Shown here in pieces: positions 35,138 to 42,884 of a stretch of DNA of 64,000 nucleotides (its first letter is position 1; each line of letters begins with the position of its first letter). The notes under the pieces are model-generated. The model ran no database searches and had not been told where the DNA came from. It saw only the letters and a program-made list of their open reading frames with translations. The position numbers and the translations under genes were made by a program. Source of the DNA: an uncultured Eubacteriales bacterium (GTDB lineage: Bacteria > Bacillota > Clostridia > Oscillospirales > Acutalibacteraceae); assembly GCA_934561055.1 (NCBI GenBank), contig CAKTFN010000002.1, positions 1 to 64,000 of the forward strand, in the 5' to 3' direction.

Positions 35138-35159
35138 AATTCTCTTTATTTTTTGCTTA

Positions 35160-35636
35160 TTAGCTCAATGCTTCAACTATCGGGTCAAGATTTTCCGCCT
35201 TCACGCCGTCAAAGCCCCTTTCAAAAAGCTCAAGCGCCTTTTGGTCGGTCGGATCGTCGCTGTCTTTAACCTTTGCCTTCATCATTTTGAGCATCATGTT
35301 CATCATGATTTTATACATACCTTTGAGGTTCTTGAGGTTGAACTCGCCGGGAAGATAGAAAAACGATTCGGTAATCTTGTTCTTTTCCGAAACCTCTTTT
35401 TTAGACTCGTCGCTCGGCATCATTCCGACGGCAACAACCGCTTTCAATTCGCCAAACTTTTCTCTCGCCTGAGAAAGTCCCTGAATGTCGCCGGCCATCA
35501 CCCAGCCGAGATAAATAACTTCTTCGCCGTCATTTTCGGATTTTGAAAATTCCTGTGCCTTACATTCGAGTTTTTCCGAAAGCATTTTGGCGTATCTTTC
35601 GGTTGAACCTGCATTAGATGTGTAAACAATTTTCAT
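35160..35636 (-). CDS. Flavodoxin-like protein
   Basis: A 158-residue protein with a flavodoxin-type N-terminus: KIVYTSNAGSTERYAKML holds the phosphate-binding loop for FMN, and VIYLGWVMAGDIQGLSQ matches the second loop. It would carry or transfer electrons via FMN. A Met-rich segment (KIMMNMMLKMMKAKVK) near residue 115 is unusual. Its start overlaps the stop of the upstream membrane protein gene by one base, so they form a two-gene operon. Confidence 0.75.
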   Translation of the reverse strand: MKIVYTSNAGSTERYAKMLSEKLECKAQEFSKSENDGEEVIYLGWVMAGDIQGLSQAREKFGELKAVVAVGMMPSDESKKEVSEKNKITESFFYLPGEFNLKNLKGMYKIMMNMMLKMMKAKVKDSDDPTDQKALELFERGFDGVKAENLDPIVEALS

Positions 35637-36217
35637 CAGATATCCTCCGTTGTTTTTGTTGTTTCGTTTTTCTCGGATACTCTCTTTGCACCGAGCCTTC
35701 CTTTAGAAGCAAAAAACGAGAAAAAGAGAAGTACAACGGCAAGCATTAACCAGCCTGCACGCTCGGTTTGAACAATATTAAAAAGTTGAGGTGAAGTAAT
35801 CGTGTTTTTTGCAACATTCGTAAGAAGATTCGGAATTGTCGCAAGCAGGAGCGAAGTCGTTGCCATTGAAACCAAAAGTTGCCTTGAACCGGAGAAGAAG
35901 AGTCTTCCTTCCCTTTCGCCGTTTTTGAAAGCAATGTTCGCCTTAATCAAAAGGCAAAGTTCAAAAATCAAAGCGGCAAGCCTCGGAAAAACGAGGAGGG
36001 CAAGATCCCTTGAGCTGACGGGAGCTGCACCCTCACGAAGGACTTCAATGAAAAAACCGAGCAATCCGCCGGCCTCAACCGTCAGGCGGTCTTTCAAAAA
36101 GAACAGCGGGACAAATGCAATACATGCGGCAAGCAAAAACAGTCCGCTCAAAACGGCCGCAACAGCTGAAATCCATTTAAAGGCCTTAAAAACCTTTTTG
36201 ATTTTTCCTTCGTCCAT
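35636..36217 (-). CDS. Hypothetical four-helix membrane protein
   Basis: A 193-residue protein with four hydrophobic segments (about residues 18-45, 75-100, 120-145 and 155-175) and a basic C-terminus. I do not recognise the family. ATG 36217 follows TTAAGGAG; the longer frame reaches into the promoter. First gene of an operon with the flavodoxin-like protein, so a role in membrane redox is possible but not shown. Confidence 0.7.
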   Translation of the reverse strand: MDEGKIKKVFKAFKWISAVAAVLSGLFLLAACIAFVPLFFLKDRLTVEAGGLLGFFIEVLREGAAPVSSRDLALLVFPRLAALIFELCLLIKANIAFKNGEREGRLFFSGSRQLLVSMATTSLLLATIPNLLTNVAKNTITSPQLFNIVQTERAGWLMLAVVLLFFSFFASKGRLGAKRVSEKNETTKTTEDI

Positions 36218-36269
36218 AAAATTCAACTCCTTAAACAAAGCCCGGAATACTTTCAATAACCGTAACGTG

Positions 36270-36298
36270 ATTATATCACTGTTCTTCTCTTCGGTCAA
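36270..36298 (-). promoter_or_regulatory. Promoter of the membrane protein/flavodoxin operon
   Basis: Minus strand: TTGACC, 17 bp, TATAAT. Confidence 0.75.
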
Positions 36299-36360
36299 GT
36301 ATGCGGTTAAAGAGCCCGCTTAAGGCAGTACCGCAAAAAACTTTTTCATAAATAATGCAA

Positions 36361-36393
36361 AAAGCTGTTCCGAAAAACCCGAAACAGCCTTTT
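36361..36393 (-). terminator. Terminator of the secreted propeller-like gene
   Basis: GCTGTT (36364-36369) pairs with AACAGC (36383-36388), extended inward; T-rich on the minus strand, just after the stop at 36398. Confidence 0.7.
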
Positions 36394-36397
36394 ATGT

Positions 36398-37243
36398 TTA
36401 TTTGCTGTAATGTCTGATAACTCCAACCGACATTGAAATTACGTCAACGACATGGAAAAACGCTCCGTCTTCGGTCGGATAAACCGTGATTCCCTCCGCC
36501 TCTGTCGGAGAAGTTGCCGCCTTGCGTTCAAGAACAGTGGTAACCTTTCCCGTTTCAAGATCTGCGGCATAAACATGTTTGAGCTTGCTCGTGTCGTTGC
36601 AGGAAATATAAAGTATTCCGTCATAACATTCGGCGCCCTGAACCCGATGGAATGACGTTTCAAGCATTATTCTTCCGATCGGTTCAAGCGTTTCGGCGTC
36701 AAGAACGTTGACAAAGTCTCCGCCTCTTGAAATGCCCGTATAAATAACTCCCTTTTCACGGTCGGCGGCGCACCAGGAAAGATTACCCTCCGGCTGAATT
36801 TCTTCGCCGAGAATTTTGTATTGACCCGTGAATTCAAGCGTTTCGGTGTCAAAAACCGCAACGGCCGGGTGTTTTCTGAAAACATCCTCAACCGCAACAT
36901 AAATTTTTCCTTCATAATAAGAACAGCCGCCAAGATGATTGAAAAGCTGCTTTTTCATCTCTTTCGGCATTGCATTGCGGTTTTCGGCAACAACCTCGCC
37001 CGTCTTCATGTCAATCTTTGCGATTCCGTTGAAGCCGGTGTATGTCCTCGCTCCGGTGCAATAATAATACGTTCCGTCCGTTGTGATTCCCTGGGTGAGA
37101 TAATCGCCGTCGCAGAGAACATAACGGTCGGTTGAAATGAGCTTTGAGTCGCCGAGTGTGTTTTCGCCGCCGTTGTCAATCGCATTCGCAAAAAGAAGCA
37201 TTGCGCTGACAAAAAATGCGGCAATCCGTTTACACAATTCCAT
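36398..37243 (-). CDS. Secreted beta-propeller-like protein
   Basis: A 281-residue protein with a signal peptide (about residues 1-21) and repeated short blocks of the form 'I-D-x-x-T-G-E/L-E' (KIDMKTGEVV, VFDTETLEFTG, VLDAETLEPIG, AADLETGKVT), spaced about 45-50 residues. This suggests a beta-propeller of about five blades. No catalytic motif seen. Single-gene transcript with its own promoter and terminator. Function unknown. Confidence 0.68.
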   Translation of the reverse strand: MELCKRIAAFFVSAMLLFANAIDNGGENTLGDSKLISTDRYVLCDGDYLTQGITTDGTYYYCTGARTYTGFNGIAKIDMKTGEVVAENRNAMPKEMKKQLFNHLGGCSYYEGKIYVAVEDVFRKHPAVAVFDTETLEFTGQYKILGEEIQPEGNLSWCAADREKGVIYTGISRGGDFVNVLDAETLEPIGRIMLETSFHRVQGAECYDGILYISCNDTSKLKHVYAADLETGKVTTVLERKAATSPTEAEGITVYPTEDGAFFHVVDVISMSVGVIRHYSK

Positions 37244-37274
37244 AAATCATTCTCCCTATAAAAATAATACAAAA

Positions 37275-37303
37275 ATTATATCCTTTTTTCACCGTTTTTT
37301 CAA
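37275..37303 (-). promoter_or_regulatory. Promoter of the secreted propeller-like gene
   Basis: Minus strand: TTGAAA, 17 bp, TATAAT. Confidence 0.7.
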
Positions 37304-37320
37304 GTATTATCATAACAAAA

Positions 37321-37356
37321 ACCGCCGTTTCGGAAAGCCGAAACGGCGGTTCAAAA
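37321..37356 (-). terminator. Terminator of the amino-acid ABC operon
   Basis: Perfect 13-bp arms (37321-37333, 37338-37350), four-base loop, T run on the minus strand. Confidence 0.92.
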
Positions 37357-37359
37357 AAA

Positions 37360-38142
37360 TTAATCCGAAATTTTGCTGAGAAAAGCTTTGAGCCGCTCCG
37401 ATTGCGGATTTTCAATGACGGACTTTGCTTCACCTTCTTCGGCAATTACACCGTCATCCATGAAAATGATGTAATCCGAAACTTCTTTTGCAAAAGTCAT
37501 CTCATGAGTAACGATAACCATTGTCATGTTCTCTTCGGCAAGCTCTCTTATAACCTTGAGAATTTCTCCCGTCAGCTCCGGGTCGAGCGCACTCGTCGGC
37601 TCGTCAAAGAAAAGAATTTTAGGCTCAAGTGCCATCGCCCTTGCGATTGAAACTCTCTGCTGCTGTCCTCCGGAAAGCTCGCAGGGGTAGTTTTTGATTT
37701 TTTCGGAAAGCCCCATTTTTTTAAGAATTCCGAGCGCCTTTTCTTCAATTTCGGCATAGATCGCCTTTTTGTTCTTTTTGAAATCAGGACGTTCCTTCGC
37801 CTGAAGCTTCATCGCAAGAGTAACGTTGTCAAGAACGTTATACTGAGGAAAAAGGTTGAACTGCTGAAAAACAAGGCCGATTTTGAGCTGCTTTTCTCTT
37901 TTTTCCTTTTGAGTGAGCGAGCTTTGGCTTTCGGAATCAAAAATCACGTCGCCGTCAACGGTAATTTTCCCCTTGTCCGCCGTTTCAAGAAAATTGATGC
38001 AGCGAAGAAGGGTTGTTTTTCCGCTTCCGGAAGAACCGATAACCGAAAGGACATTGCCCTCCTCAAGATTGAACGAAACGCCTTTGAGAACCTTCGTGCT
38101 TCCAAAGGCTTTTTCAATGTTTTGAACTTCAAGAATTGCCAT
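37360..38142 (-). CDS. Polar amino-acid ABC transporter ATP-binding protein
   Basis: A 260-residue ATPase of the GlnQ/HisP type. GSSGSGKTTLLRC (Walker A), VFQQFNLFPQYNVLDNV (Q-loop region), LSGGQQQRVSIARA (signature), ILFFDEPTSALD (Walker B) and VTHEM (switch His) are all intact. It powers the permease encoded 12 bp upstream, which takes substrate from the binding lipoprotein at the head of the operon. Confidence 0.94.
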   Translation of the reverse strand: MAILEVQNIEKAFGSTKVLKGVSFNLEEGNVLSVIGSSGSGKTTLLRCINFLETADKGKITVDGDVIFDSESQSSLTQKEKREKQLKIGLVFQQFNLFPQYNVLDNVTLAMKLQAKERPDFKKNKKAIYAEIEEKALGILKKMGLSEKIKNYPCELSGGQQQRVSIARAMALEPKILFFDEPTSALDPELTGEILKVIRELAEENMTMVIVTHEMTFAKEVSDYIIFMDDGVIAEEGEAKSVIENPQSERLKAFLSKISD

Positions 38143-38154
38143 CTTTCATCCTCC

Positions 38155-38850
38155 TCAGACTTTGAAATAATCCATCTTCTTCTCGATTTTTCCGAGTATG
38201 AGAGTGACAAGGCCGGAGAAGATGAGATAAAACGCGGCGGTGTAAAACAGCGGCCAAAGAAGACCGTCAAGCTTGATGAATTTCTGAGCCGCCCAAATGA
38301 TTTCATAGACGGTGATGATTCTTGCAAGCGAGGTATCCTTGATGAGCGTAATCACTTCATTGCCCATCGGCGGAACAATGCGCTTGATGACCTGAAGAAG
38401 GATAACTTTGAAAAACGCCTGGCTTTTTGTCATTCCGAGAACCTGACACGCTTCGTATTGTCCCTTGGGAATACTTTCGATTCCGCCGCGGTAAATTTCG
38501 GAAAAATAGCAGGCATAATTGATTACAAACGCAACGATTACGGCGTTAAAACTTGAAAGACTGTTCCAACCGGCAACCCACTGAATGAAACCGTTTTGCG
38601 AAGCAAGCTTTTCTGCCGAGGCGGCGATGAGTCCCGGTCCGTAATAAACGGCGATGAGCTGAAGCATCAGCGGCGTTCCTCTTATTACCCAGACAAAGGT
38701 TTTCACAAGCCATTTGACCGGCGGAATTTTGCTCATCGAACCGAAGCTTATAATAAGTCCGAGCGGAATTGCAAGAAGAAGAGTCAGCCCGAAAATTTCA
38801 ATTGTCGTTCCGAAACCTTCAAGAAGGCTCTTTGTAACTGTCCAGAACAT
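38155..38850 (-). CDS. Polar amino-acid ABC transporter permease
   Basis: A 231-residue permease with about five membrane helices. The EAA-type loop is QYEACQVLGMTKSQAFFKVILLQVIKR, here given only in its core EACQVLGMTKSQAFFKVIL, and VIRGTPLMLQL is the N-terminal hallmark of the His/Glu/Gln family. A single permease gene implies a homodimer. It lies between the lipoprotein and ATPase genes. Confidence 0.92.
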   Translation of the reverse strand: MFWTVTKSLLEGFGTTIEIFGLTLLLAIPLGLIISFGSMSKIPPVKWLVKTFVWVIRGTPLMLQLIAVYYGPGLIAASAEKLASQNGFIQWVAGWNSLSSFNAVIVAFVINYACYFSEIYRGGIESIPKGQYEACQVLGMTKSQAFFKVILLQVIKRIVPPMGNEVITLIKDTSLARIITVYEIIWAAQKFIKLDGLLWPLFYTAAFYLIFSGLVTLILGKIEKKMDYFKV

Positions 38851-38919
38851 AATTTAAACTGCCTTTCAATTAGTAATACACCGAAACCGGCGAAAAAACG
38901 ATTCTCTCTTTTCATAACC

Positions 38920-38949
38920 CAAGGCGAAGAGGAAGTCCCCTTCGCCTTG
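38920..38949 (-). terminator. Intercistronic hairpin between binding protein and permease
   Basis: Perfect 10-bp arms (38920-38929, 38940-38949) without a T run. Probably protects the binding-protein mRNA and lets it accumulate over the permease. Confidence 0.65.
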
Positions 38950-38976
38950 AAAATTATTGACTTATACTTTTTTCAA

Positions 38977-39810
38977 TCAGAAAGCAAGGGAAAGATTATA
39001 CTTTTCTGCAAGCTTTTTCATTGTTCCGTCTGCGGCAAGTTCCTTTGTTGCCTCGTTGATTTTTGAAACGAGAGCCGAACCCTGGCGGCAGCCTACGCCG
39101 TATTCTTCTTCGGTGAGAGAAGTTCCGACCGCAAGGTCTGCATAGCTTGTGCCTTCTCCGACCATAGCCTTAGCCATTGTGATGTCGATTACGCAAGCGT
39201 CGGAAGTTCCGGCCTTAACTTCGGTGAGAGCGGTTGTCTGAAGGTCAACTTCCTTTGTTTTGAGTCCTGCGTTCTTTGCGGCGGATGCACCGGCCGAACC
39301 GGCTTCAACGGCAAAGGTGAGCTCCTTCATGTCGTCCGTTGTTTTATACTTTTCAATAGCGTCGGCCTTCATAACGATAACCTGAGCGTTGATTACATAA
39401 GCGTCCGAAATATCCATTGACTTTTTGAGTTCGTCTGTGATTGTCATACCGTTCCAAAGGCAGTCAACCTTTTTTGAGGAAAGTTCCATTTCCTTGTTGT
39501 CCCAGTCAACTTCAACGAACTTTACGGTGAGACCGAGCTTTTCGGCAACTGCTTTTGCGTATTCTGCGTCGAAGCCTGTCCATTCGCCGTTTTCGTCACG
39601 GAAATCCATCGGCTCATATTCGGTGATTCCGACAACGAGGTTTCCGCTTTCCTTGATTGCGTCCCAGTCTGCGTTTGCTTCTCCCGAAGCGGAGGAGCTG
39701 TCGGAAGGAGCGGTTGTTGTTTCTCCGCCGTCCTTGTTGCAACCGACAAAAACGAATCCGATTACGGCAACGATGGCCGCAAGAACAACAGCAATAATCT
39801 TTTTACTCAT
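38977..39810 (-). CDS. Polar amino-acid-binding lipoprotein
   Basis: A 277-residue solute-binding protein of family 3. Signal peptide with lipobox FVGC (Cys24), Ser/Thr linker, then LVVGITEYEPMDFRDENGEWTGFDAE, WDNKEMELSSKKVDCLWNG and GSAGASAAKNAG (each shown in part). It captures an amino acid outside the membrane; the exact ligand is not readable. Head of the lipoprotein-permease-ATPase operon under a consensus promoter. Confidence 0.92.
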   Translation of the reverse strand: MSKKIIAVVLAAIVAVIGFVFVGCNKDGGETTTAPSDSSSASGEANADWDAIKESGNLVVGITEYEPMDFRDENGEWTGFDAEYAKAVAEKLGLTVKFVEVDWDNKEMELSSKKVDCLWNGMTITDELKKSMDISDAYVINAQVIVMKADAIEKYKTTDDMKELTFAVEAGSAGASAAKNAGLKTKEVDLQTTALTEVKAGTSDACVIDITMAKAMVGEGTSYADLAVGTSLTEEEYGVGCRQGSALVSKINEATKELAADGTMKKLAEKYNLSLAF

Positions 39811-39891
39811 GATTGATTACTTCCTTTCATACCCAAAGGGTTCAAGAATTTTAAACTGCGAAGCATTTGCGTTTCGCTTTACTGTGGTAAC

Positions 39892-39920
39892 ATATTAACA
39901 CGATATAGCAACATTGTCAA
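39892..39920 (-). promoter_or_regulatory. Promoter of the amino-acid ABC operon
   Basis: Minus strand: TTGACA, 17 bp, TAATAT; about 75 nt leader. Confidence 0.8.
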
Positions 39921-39989
39921 GTCTTTTTTTGATTTTTTTATCCGCTTTCTCCGTTTCAAACAAACGTCACAAAAAAATTTAAAAACCGA

Positions 39990-40018
39990 TTGATTTTTTG
40001 TGCAAGTAATTATATACT
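39990..40018 (+). promoter_or_regulatory. Promoter of the GPH symporter gene
   Basis: TTGATT, 17 bp, TATACT; 35 bp before the TTG start. Confidence 0.7.
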
Positions 40019-40053
40019 TGTAATTAAGAGAAAACAAAAAAGGAGAGAATACT

Positions 40054-41562
40054 TTGAAAAATCCGATTAAATTTTTCTTTTCGCGTGAAGAAACCGAAAC
40101 AAAGGTTGCAAACAACCGCCTTCTTTCTTATGCAGCGGGACTTGCGGGTCAAAATATAAGCTACAGCTTCATTTCGCAGCGTCTTTTTGTTTTTATTAAT
40201 ACCGTTCTCGGAATTCCGTCTGAAAAGACCGGTCTTATCACCGGAATCAGTACTCTTTGGGATGCAGTCAATGATCCGATTGTCGGAACGCTGATTGACG
40301 CGCGAAAGTTCAAACCCGGAGACAAGCTTCGTTCCCTCATTCTTTACACTTCGCCGATTATCGGAATTCTCACGGCGCTGATGTTCTTTGATTTTAATTT
40401 GAACATAACGGCAAGCATTGTTCTGATTCTTATTGTTTACCTCATCTATGACCTTCTTTATTCCATTCAGGACATTGCAATGTGGGGACTTATCCCACTT
40501 TCAAGTTCCAACTCGGAAGAGCGCAGCCGTGTTTCGCAGTGGGTATCGATCGGTGCGGGCGCAGGTGCGGCAATCGGCGGACTTTTTCCCTCCGTAAGAA
40601 GTATTCTTGTTGACAATGCGGGAATGAGTGAAAAGAACGCATATTTCCTCGGCGCCGTTGTTTTCGGTCTCGGCGGAATGCTCATTTCAATGCTTGCCTA
40701 CAGAATGAAAGAAAAGGCCGTCTATGTCAGCGAAAAGAAAGTCAGCGTTCTTGACAGCCTTAAAAGCCTGAAATACAACAAAACTCTGATTATCATCTGC
40801 ATTGCCCGTTTTCTCGGTTCAATTTCTCTCATGCTTCCTTGGGAATACTTTTTTGAAACCGAAGGCGTTTCATATAACTTTTTCGGAATTGAACTTTCCG
40901 GCGGAACAATGCAGGTTCTTCACGGACTCATTCCGGGAATTCCCGGCGCATTTATGATGTTCTTTGCAACAAAGTTTGCTGCCAAAATCGGCGGAATGAA
41001 GCGTGTTCTCGTTGTTTCCGAGATTCTTCAAATCATCTGCCGCCTCGGTGCATTCGCAATCGGCGCAAACAACCGCTTCCTCAACATCGGCGCACTCATT
41101 TCGATTTGGGTTCTTCTTTCAATCTGCAACATCCCGATTTCAATGAAAGACATCGCCCACCGTTCGCTCATCAGCGACTCGATTGACGAGGTTGAGCTGA
41201 AAACCGGCGAGAGAACCGAAGGCATTGTTTTTTCAATGCAAAACTTTGTTTCAAAGCTCAGCGCCGCAGTTTCAAAGCTCATCCAAGGCTACGTTCTCAA
41301 AGGACTCAAATTCAACAACAAAATTGTTGAAAACGGAAATGCCCTTTCCGGCGCCGCCCTCATCCGGGCGCAGAGCAAGAATTCGCCGTTCTTTAAATAT
41401 CGCTGGCATCAATTCATGCTCGGTCCTATCATCGGTTCGATTCTGTATCTTGTTACCATTCTTTTCCTCAACGACGACCGTGAACATATGGCCGAGGTTG
41501 AACGCCTTCTCAAAGAAAAGCGCAACGAAATGGAGCTTGCGTCGGCGAACGAAGCGAACTGA
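40054..41562 (+). CDS. MFS/GPH-family cation symporter
   Basis: A 502-residue transporter with about twelve hydrophobic segments. LWDAVNDPIVGTLIDARKF is the characteristic GPH (glycoside-pentoside-hexuronide:cation) loop, and the central cytoplasmic loop follows helix 6. The N-terminus has the LLSYAAGLAGQNISYSF pattern of the family. Start is TTG 40054 behind AAAGGAGAG. Sugar or glycoside uptake with Na+ or H+ is expected. Single-gene transcript. Confidence 0.87.
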   Translation: MKNPIKFFFSREETETKVANNRLLSYAAGLAGQNISYSFISQRLFVFINTVLGIPSEKTGLITGISTLWDAVNDPIVGTLIDARKFKPGDKLRSLILYTSPIIGILTALMFFDFNLNITASIVLILIVYLIYDLLYSIQDIAMWGLIPLSSSNSEERSRVSQWVSIGAGAGAAIGGLFPSVRSILVDNAGMSEKNAYFLGAVVFGLGGMLISMLAYRMKEKAVYVSEKKVSVLDSLKSLKYNKTLIIICIARFLGSISLMLPWEYFFETEGVSYNFFGIELSGGTMQVLHGLIPGIPGAFMMFFATKFAAKIGGMKRVLVVSEILQIICRLGAFAIGANNRFLNIGALISIWVLLSICNIPISMKDIAHRSLISDSIDEVELKTGERTEGIVFSMQNFVSKLSAAVSKLIQGYVLKGLKFNNKIVENGNALSGAALIRAQSKNSPFFKYRWHQFMLGPIIGSILYLVTILFLNDDREHMAEVERLLKEKRNEMELASANEAN

Positions 41563-41576
41563 AAAACAAAAAAAAA

Positions 41577-41620
41577 CAAAAAAGGATTGTGACGAACGAA
41601 AAACGTCACAATCCTTTTTG
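41577..41620. terminator. Bidirectional terminator between symporter and dnaJ
   Basis: Perfect 14-bp arms (41581-41594, 41604-41617) flanked by A and T runs; ends both converging transcripts. Confidence 0.92.
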
Positions 41621-41622
41621 TA

Positions 41623-42804
41623 TTATTTGAATCTGTCAAAAAAGCTTTTCTTTTCCTCACCGACGGTTTTTCCGTCGTCGATATTGTTCTTCGGCTTGTT
41701 CGGAAGGGAATCATTGAACTGACGAAGAAGCTCTTTCTGCTTTTGATTGAGGTTCTTAGGAACGTCAACAATGATTCTGACGAACTGGTCGCCCCTGCCT
41801 CTTGAACCGAGCTGCTGAATACCTCTGTTCCTGAAGCGGAAAACCTCGCCCGGCTGTGTGCCGGCCGGAAGTTCGTACTTAACCTTTCCGTCAAGCGTCG
41901 GGATATAAAGCGTATCGCCCAAAGCGGCCTGTGCAAAGGTGACGGTGAAATCACACCAAACGTCAAAGCCGTCACGCTCAAAGAACGGGTGCGGACGAAC
42001 ATTGATGTTTACTCTCAAGTCGCCGACGGGGCCGCCGTTGACTCCGGCGTTACCCTTTCCTCTGACGTTGAGCGCCTGTCTGTCGTCAATACCGGCCGGA
42101 ATTTCAACCTCAACGGTTGCCGGTCTGCTTTCAAAGCCTGTTCCGCGGCATTTCTGGCAGGGGTTCTTGATAATCTTTCCCTTTCCGCCGCAGGCCGAAC
42201 AGGGCTTAGACGTACTCATAACGCCGAAGGGCGTTCTTTGCTGAACGTTAACCTGACCGCTGCCGCCGCAGGTTTTGCAGGTTTCGGCCGAAGTTCCCTT
42301 TGCCGCTCCGCTTCCGCCGCAGGAAGAGCAGGTGTCGATTCTTGTTATGTTGATTTTCTTTTTGCAGCCCTTTGCGGCTTCTTCAAAAGAAAGAGTAATA
42401 TTCGCCTGAACGGTTGTGCCTTTTCTCGGTGCGTTGGGGTTCTGCTGCCTTGAGCCGCCGAAACCGCCGAAGCCGCCGCCGAACATACTTCCGAGAATAT
42501 CTCCGAGGTCAAAGTCGCCGGAAAAGCCTCCGCCGAATCCACCGCCGCCAAAGCCGCCCGCGCCGAAGTTCGGGTCAACACCTGCGTGACCGTATTGGTC
42601 ATAGCGGGCTTTTTTCTGGCTGTCGGAAAGGACCTCGTAAGCTTCGTTCGCTTCCTTGAACTTTGCTTCGGCTTCCTTATCACCCGGATTCAGGTCGGGG
42701 TGATATTTTTTTGCAAGCTTTCGATACGCTTTTTTGATTTCGTCGTCGGAAGCGGTTTTGCTCACCCCGAGCACTTCATAATAATCACGCTTGTTTTCTG
42801 CCAT
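41623..42804 (-). CDS. dnaJ: Chaperone DnaJ (type I)
   Basis: A 393-residue co-chaperone of DnaK. J domain with HPD (KKYHPDLNPGD, residues ~30-40), Gly/Phe-rich linker (FGAGGFGGGGFGGGF), four CxxCxGxG zinc repeats (CSSCGGSG, CKTCGGSG, CSACGGKG, CQKCRGTG) and the C-terminal substrate-binding domain. Last gene of hrcA-grpE-dnaK-dnaJ. Confidence 0.97.
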   Translation of the reverse strand: MAENKRDYYEVLGVSKTASDDEIKKAYRKLAKKYHPDLNPGDKEAEAKFKEANEAYEVLSDSQKKARYDQYGHAGVDPNFGAGGFGGGGFGGGFSGDFDLGDILGSMFGGGFGGFGGSRQQNPNAPRKGTTVQANITLSFEEAAKGCKKKINITRIDTCSSCGGSGAAKGTSAETCKTCGGSGQVNVQQRTPFGVMSTSKPCSACGGKGKIIKNPCQKCRGTGFESRPATVEVEIPAGIDDRQALNVRGKGNAGVNGGPVGDLRVNINVRPHPFFERDGFDVWCDFTVTFAQAALGDTLYIPTLDGKVKYELPAGTQPGEVFRFRNRGIQQLGSRGRGDQFVRIIVDVPKNLNQKQKELLRQFNDSLPNKPKNNIDDGKTVGEEKKSFFDRFK

Positions 42805-42820
42805 ATATACAACTCCAAAT

Positions 42821-42873
42821 TAGACATTAGAGCTGTTTTTAGCAACATCTAATGTCTAACATCTAATGTTTAA
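42821..42873. repeat. Short inverted and direct repeats between dnaK and dnaJ
   Basis: TAGACATTAGA (42821-42831) is inverted as TCTAATGTCTA (42848-42858), followed by a second ACATCTAATGTYTA copy. No T run, so a hairpin for mRNA processing or a small repeat remnant. Confidence 0.6.
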
Positions 42874-42884
42874 TATCCGGTTTA

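Noticed and set aside
42821..42873. CRISPR-like repeat between dnaK and dnaJ
   Set aside because: Only two to three imperfect short copies with no regular spacers.
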